DNA of 64,000 nucleotides from the NCBI GenBank assembly GCA_903910555.1, contig CAIVZZ010000002.1, positions 45,580 to 109,579 of the forward strand. The letters run 5' to 3'. A program made the translations under genes and the position numbers. The first letter of the stretch is position 1; every line of letters begins with the position of its first letter. Below are positions 60,692 to 64,000 of this stretch, in pieces. The notes beneath the pieces are model-generated. The model saw nothing but the letters and a program-made list of their open reading frames with translations, was not told where the DNA came from and did no database searches. This DNA comes from an uncultured Gemmatimonadota bacterium. Its GTDB lineage: Bacteria > Gemmatimonadota > Gemmatimonadetes > Gemmatimonadales > Gemmatimonadaceae.

Positions 60692-63342
60692 TCCACCCGC
60701 AGCGCGATCATTGGATCGACCCGCGTCGCGCGCCTCGCCGGGAGATAGCTCGCGACCAGAACTACCGTCCCCAACAAAATCGCCGAGCCGGCAAACACGA
60801 CTGGATCAGTCGGGCTCGTTCCATACAGCATTGAACGAATCGCCTGCGATAATGCGAACGCGCCGGCCACACCCAGCACGATCCCGATCGCCGCGAGCGA
60901 AAGTCCGCGTCGCGTAACGAGCAAGAGCACGCTTCGCGCCTCTGCGCCGAGCGCCATCCGAATCCCGATCTCGCGCGTCCGCTGCGCCACGGAGTACGCC
61001 ACCAACCCGTGAATCCCGAGCGCCGCGAGCAGCAGCGCGATGGCCGCAAACGCAACCAACGCACGCGTCGTCACCCGCTGCTCGGTGAGCTGTCGGTCGA
61101 TTCCCATTCTCTGCGCGGTGCCGTACATCGCGCGGTCGAGCGGCGCGCCCTGCAGTGCGTTGAGCGCATGACGCAGCACAGGCAACGCCGCATCCGGATC
61201 GCCAACGGTTCGCACGAGGTAAGATGCGCCGAAGCCGGGCTTGTCACTCGTCGGGCGCATCAATGTCATCGGTGCCGGTCCGAGCACTCGACCGAGTCGC
61301 GGATTGCCGGTCACTCCAACCACGGTGACCGTAAGCGGATCAACTTTCAGCGTATCGCCCTTCCGCCGCATCGGCGGCGGCACGATCACCTGTTGCCCCA
61401 GCGGATTCTGTCCCGGCCAAAAACGTTCCGCCACAGAACTGCTGACCAGCGCGACCGGCGCGGCTGATGCGTAATCCGCGTCAGTAAAGTCGCGGCCCGC
61501 CAAGACTGGGATGCGAAGATTCTTGATGAAGCCCGGAGCGATTGCTACATACTGATGATCGAAGATCGTCTTGCCGGCTTTGCTCGGATCGCCGAGCGGA
61601 TAGAACCCCTCGTTGCCGAATAGCTCGTACTCTGAGACTGAAGACACGCCGGCTACGCGTTGTAAGCCAAACAGCACGGACTCGCGGAACTCCACCGACT
61701 TCATTCCTGCCGGTCGCTGAAGATTCGGAAACCAGACGACGTTCTTGGGATCGAATCCGAATCCCTGCTTCTGAAGCCGCAATAACTCTTTTCCGAGAAT
61801 ACCGGCGCCGGTGAGCAGCGTCAGCGCTGCAGCAACTTGCGCCGCCAACAGCGCGCCCTGCAGTTTGCCGCGCGCCCGGCCCGCTGTTGCTCTTGGCGAC
61901 TCGGCGCCGCTCGTGCGAACGAGCGCAAGCACCGGAATGAAGCCAGTGCCGAGTGCGACGATCGCAGTCAACGCGAGTGCAAACGCGAGTACCCGCATAT
62001 CGAGCGCCGGCACGATGCCATTGCCTCTGAGCGCGCCGAACGTGCCGGACAGCTTGATCGCCCATTTGGCGAGCGCGACTCCAATCGAGCCGCCGATGAT
62101 CGCGAGACACCCACCTTCGATGATCAGCTGCTGTGCGAGACGCTTGCGCGACGCGCCGAGCGCTGTGCGCACCGCGATCTCGTGACCGCGCGACGCAGAG
62201 CGTGCGAGGAGAAGATTACCGACGTTGATCATCGCGATCACGAGCACGAACAGTACGATTGCAAGCCTCGCGAAGCGCCCCTCCGGACTGTCGATCGTCT
62301 CGACGTCGTCGCGGCCGGACCACTTCGAGTGCACAAATTTCCGCAGCCCGGTCAAGCGGACACCAGGCGGCGTAGTCGAACCTGGCGGCGCGGGAAGATC
62401 TTTCGTGATCGCCTGCAACTCCGATGTCGCGGCGAGCGCTGTTTTGCCGTCGGGCAGTCGCGCTAACACCGTTGCCCATGCGTGTGACCCGCTTCGGTCT
62501 GCGATCCAGCCGTGCATCCCCGCGGGGTAATCAATCTGATCGGGCATCACGCCAATCACCGTGTACAACTCGTGTGATGTGGGCGACGGCGTTTCTGCGG
62601 TGTCGAGCTGAATCTGGCGGCCGACTATATGTCTGTCCGCGCCAAATCGTTCACGCCAGAACGAGTAACTGAGCGCGATCACACCCGGCGCGTCGGAATT
62701 CGTGTCGCTGGGCGCAATCACGCGTCCGAACAGCGGAGTGGCGCCGAGTATCGCGAAGAACTCCGGCCCGATGCTCGCCACGTCGAGCGTTTCGGTCTCA
62801 TCGTCGTGCGGCCAGTGAAGCTCGCCGAGTCCGACGCGTGACATCGCGGTGAACGTGTGCGTTGAACCGAGCCAGATCGCCGTGGTGGCCGGCGGCGCCG
62901 GACTCGCCCGAACGACTTGGGGGCCGTCCGCACGCTGCCGGACGGTAGCTGTTTGCTCGACCACTACCAGCTGGTCTGCATTGGGATATGGCAGCCCGCG
63001 AATATCCGCCGCATCGATCACCGCATACATCGTGACCGTGCCGCCGATCCCGATTGCGAGCGAGAGTGCAGCAACCGCCGCGAACCCAGGCGCCTGACGA
63101 AGCTTCCGCCCCGCATATCGAAAATCGAGCATCAACTGCTCGAGCCAAACCCAGCCCCACATATCGCGAGATGTCGCGCGCACCTGCTCGCGATTTCCAA
63201 ACTGACGTCGCGCGGCGGCCGTCGCGCTGTCGACTGATTCACCCCGCGCAACACGCTCCGCGATCGCCATCGCGATATGACTTTCGATTTCCGCCGAGAG
63301 ATCGTCTTCGCGTTTTCCGAACTGCCACCACGCGCGCTTCAT
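60688..63342 (-). CDS. ADOP-type ABC transporter permease (MacB/FtsX-like)
   Basis: Permease of 884 residues of the acidobacterial duplicated orphan permease type. It has a cytosolic N-terminal domain (EDDLSAEIESHIAMAIAERV, DSATAAARRQFGN), two MacB-type periplasmic domains and two FtsX cores (LLLARSASRGHEIAVRTALG near 380-400 and AYSVAQRTREIGIRMALGAE near 800-820). No ATPase gene is nearby, as is usual for this family. It is coupled to a PadR regulator gene by a 4-bp overlap. Substrate unknown. Confidence 0.92.
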   Translation of the reverse strand: MKRAWWQFGKREDDLSAEIESHIAMAIAERVARGESVDSATAAARRQFGNREQVRATSRDMWGWVWLEQLMLDFRYAGRKLRQAPGFAAVAALSLAIGIGGTVTMYAVIDAADIRGLPYPNADQLVVVEQTATVRQRADGPQVVRASPAPPATTAIWLGSTHTFTAMSRVGLGELHWPHDDETETLDVASIGPEFFAILGATPLFGRVIAPSDTNSDAPGVIALSYSFWRERFGADRHIVGRQIQLDTAETPSPTSHELYTVIGVMPDQIDYPAGMHGWIADRSGSHAWATVLARLPDGKTALAATSELQAITKDLPAPPGSTTPPGVRLTGLRKFVHSKWSGRDDVETIDSPEGRFARLAIVLFVLVIAMINVGNLLLARSASRGHEIAVRTALGASRKRLAQQLIIEGGCLAIIGGSIGVALAKWAIKLSGTFGALRGNGIVPALDMRVLAFALALTAIVALGTGFIPVLALVRTSGAESPRATAGRARGKLQGALLAAQVAAALTLLTGAGILGKELLRLQKQGFGFDPKNVVWFPNLQRPAGMKSVEFRESVLFGLQRVAGVSSVSEYELFGNEGFYPLGDPSKAGKTIFDHQYVAIAPGFIKNLRIPVLAGRDFTDADYASAAPVALVSSSVAERFWPGQNPLGQQVIVPPPMRRKGDTLKVDPLTVTVVGVTGNPRLGRVLGPAPMTLMRPTSDKPGFGASYLVRTVGDPDAALPVLRHALNALQGAPLDRAMYGTAQRMGIDRQLTEQRVTTRALVAFAAIALLLAALGIHGLVAYSVAQRTREIGIRMALGAEARSVLLLVTRRGLSLAAIGIVLGVAGAFALSQAIRSMLYGTSPTDPVVFAGSAILLGTVVLVASYLPARRATRVDPMIALRVD

Positions 63343-63704
63343 TGGTCACTCTCGCCGACGGGCGGCTTCGCAAGACTTGCGATTGCGACGGAGAGCTTCG
63401 CCCACCACGACTGTTCGGCGGCGAGCTGCTTCTTGCCGGCCGCGGTCAGGCGATATACCCGCACACGCTGATTGTTTTCCGACTGCTCCCAATCGGCGGC
63501 GATGAACTTTTTTTTCTCCAGCCGGTGCAGGGCGGGGTAGAGTGATCCGGTCTCCACTTGCAGCGCCTGCTGCGAGTTGGCCTGGATCATCCGCGCGATT
63601 CCGTAGCCGTGCTGCGGGCCCCAGCGCAGCGTTTGCAGAACTAGAAGATCGAGAGTGCCTTGCAGCATCTCGATGCGGCTCTGGTGGACGGGCTTCTTGG
63701 CCAT
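63339..63704 (-). CDS. PadR-family transcriptional regulator
   Basis: Winged-helix repressor of 121 residues. EMLQGTLDLLVLQTLRWGPQ, HGYGIARMIQANS, VETGSLYPALHRLEKKKFIA and RRYRVYRLTAAGKKQL-type text (here RVRVYRLTAAGKKQL) form the PadR domain, followed by a C-terminal helix. The regulator and the ADOP gene downstream overlap by 4 bp, the classic arrangement in which PadR represses its own operon. Two palindromic sites lie upstream. Confidence 0.93.
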   Translation of the reverse strand: MAKKPVHQSRIEMLQGTLDLLVLQTLRWGPQHGYGIARMIQANSQQALQVETGSLYPALHRLEKKKFIAADWEQSENNQRVRVYRLTAAGKKQLAAEQSWWAKLSVAIASLAKPPVGESDQ

Positions 63705-63722
63705 GGCCGGTTCCGGCGAGGG

Positions 63723-63760
63723 TGTAGATACGCTACATGTATGGCTGTAGTGTGCCTACA
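63723..63760. promoter_or_regulatory. Twin TGTAG-N5-CTACA operators of the PadR operon
   Basis: TGTAGATACGCTACA at 63723-63737 and TGTAGTGTGCCTACA at 63746-63760 are two copies of TGTAG-N5-CTACA, 23 bp apart centre to centre, 19 bp and 42 bp upstream of the PadR ATG. Their symmetry and place suggest binding of two PadR dimers on one face of the helix. Confidence 0.75.
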
Positions 63761-63859
63761 CCCTGCTATGCTGTCAAGCCTGCGTGGCGCTAGTTGCCGT
63801 GCGCCGATGTGTCGAGCGGCGCACAATCATGGTGCCCCGACTCGTAGCACTCGATCAAC

Positions 63860-64000
63860 TGAATCGTACCGGGTTTTCCGGAGGCTCAGTTAGTTGAGTG
63901 CCATGACCGCGGAGTCGGCCTGGGCACGATGGTACTGCTCCTCATACTCCGCCGGCGGCACGTGGCCCAGCGGGCCCATCAAGCGCTGACTGTTGTACCA
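63860..64000 (-). mobile_element. IS3-family insertion sequence, one end
   Basis: The element begins with a terminal repeat at 63860-63888, of the form TG...CACCGGGTTTTCCGGAGG-type (here TACCGGGTTTTCCGGAGG), followed two bases later by the stop of a transposase. The other end is outside the window, so family group and completeness cannot be judged. Confidence 0.8.
63890..64000 (-). CDS. IS3-family transposase OrfB, C-terminal end (partial)
   Basis: The last 36 residues are readable on the minus strand: WYNSQRLMGPLGHVPPAEYE, then EQYHRAQADSAVMALN and TAA at 63890-63892. WYNSQRL...GPLG..PPAEYE is the typical C-terminal end of the rve integrase domain of IS3-family OrfB proteins. The gene enters from beyond the right edge. 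Confidence 0.88.
   Translation of the reverse strand, partial: WYNSQRLMGPLGHVPPAEYEEQYHRAQADSAVMALN

Noticed and set aside
1..64000. tRNA, rRNA and CRISPR genes
   Set aside because: I looked through the gaps between genes on both strands and saw no cloverleaf, rRNA-like sequence or regularly spaced repeats; no gap exceeds 250 bp.

Overview
The window is GC-rich, densely coded chromosomal DNA from a diderm (outer-membrane) bacterium. It carries a type IV pilus secretin system, a Pal-type lipoprotein, a porin-like barrel, YceI, a TonB-plug-like protein and many signal peptides. The gene set (pilMNOPQ followed by aroC, aroK and topA; trmFO; xerC; hslV/hslU; argF; a PadR regulator with a duplicated orphan ABC permease) suggests Gemmatimonadota or, less likely, Acidobacteriota. 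This taxonomic call is inference from gene content and protein style, not from a search.

Layout. 1-783: 5' part of a SulP anion permease (minus). 789-1226: arfB (minus). 1314-23689: a long plus-strand block with a PilS/PilR-like two-component pair; four membrane or cytoplasmic glycosyltransferases (two GT39-like, one DPM1-like GT2, one TMTC-like with TPRs); two near-identical tandem major pilins behind a clear sigma-54 promoter; a soluble histidine kinase; three minor pilins; pilM, pilN (interrupted by an in-frame TAA), pilO, pilP and pilQ; a terminator; then aroC, aroK and topA. 23719-23874 is a 156-bp near-perfect palindrome between convergent genes. 23922-27808 (minus): an OxlT-like antiporter, a ketopantoate-reductase-family enzyme and an oxalyl-CoA-synthetase-like ligase. 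27881-29239: trmFO. 29286-37138: sodC and a pentose-phosphate/glycolytic operon, gnd-zwf-ackA(broken)-rpiA-pgl-HAD-pgi. 37243-38648: MarR, Pal, CsbD. 38720-42158: MASE1 histidine kinase, NarL-type regulator, GGDEF protein. 42213-46942: secreted protein, xerC, threonine dehydratase-like enzyme, eRF1-domain-like protein, MFS exporter, small membrane protein. 47014-49692: DUF3108 protein, YceI, outer-membrane barrel. 49705-52892 (minus): ECF sigma factor, likely anti-sigma protein, DUF2723 membrane protein. 52957-59409: hslV, a pair of unknown paralogous secreted proteins, another secreted protein, hslU, argF. 59433-63704: DUF5946 protein, TonB-plug-like protein, ADOP permease and its PadR regulator with twin operators. 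63860-64000: one end of an IS3-family element.

How it works together. The first third is a type IV pilus locus in which signalling (PilSR), pilins, assembly platform and secretin are collinear, with a glycosyltransferase set placed directly upstream of the pilins, which suggests pilin glycosylation. The middle is central carbon metabolism (oxidative pentose phosphate pathway) packed with 4-bp start/stop overlaps. Two otherwise well-conserved genes (pilN, ackA) carry single in-frame stop codons. No rRNA, tRNA or CRISPR array was seen, and no gene-free stretch exceeds 300 bases.
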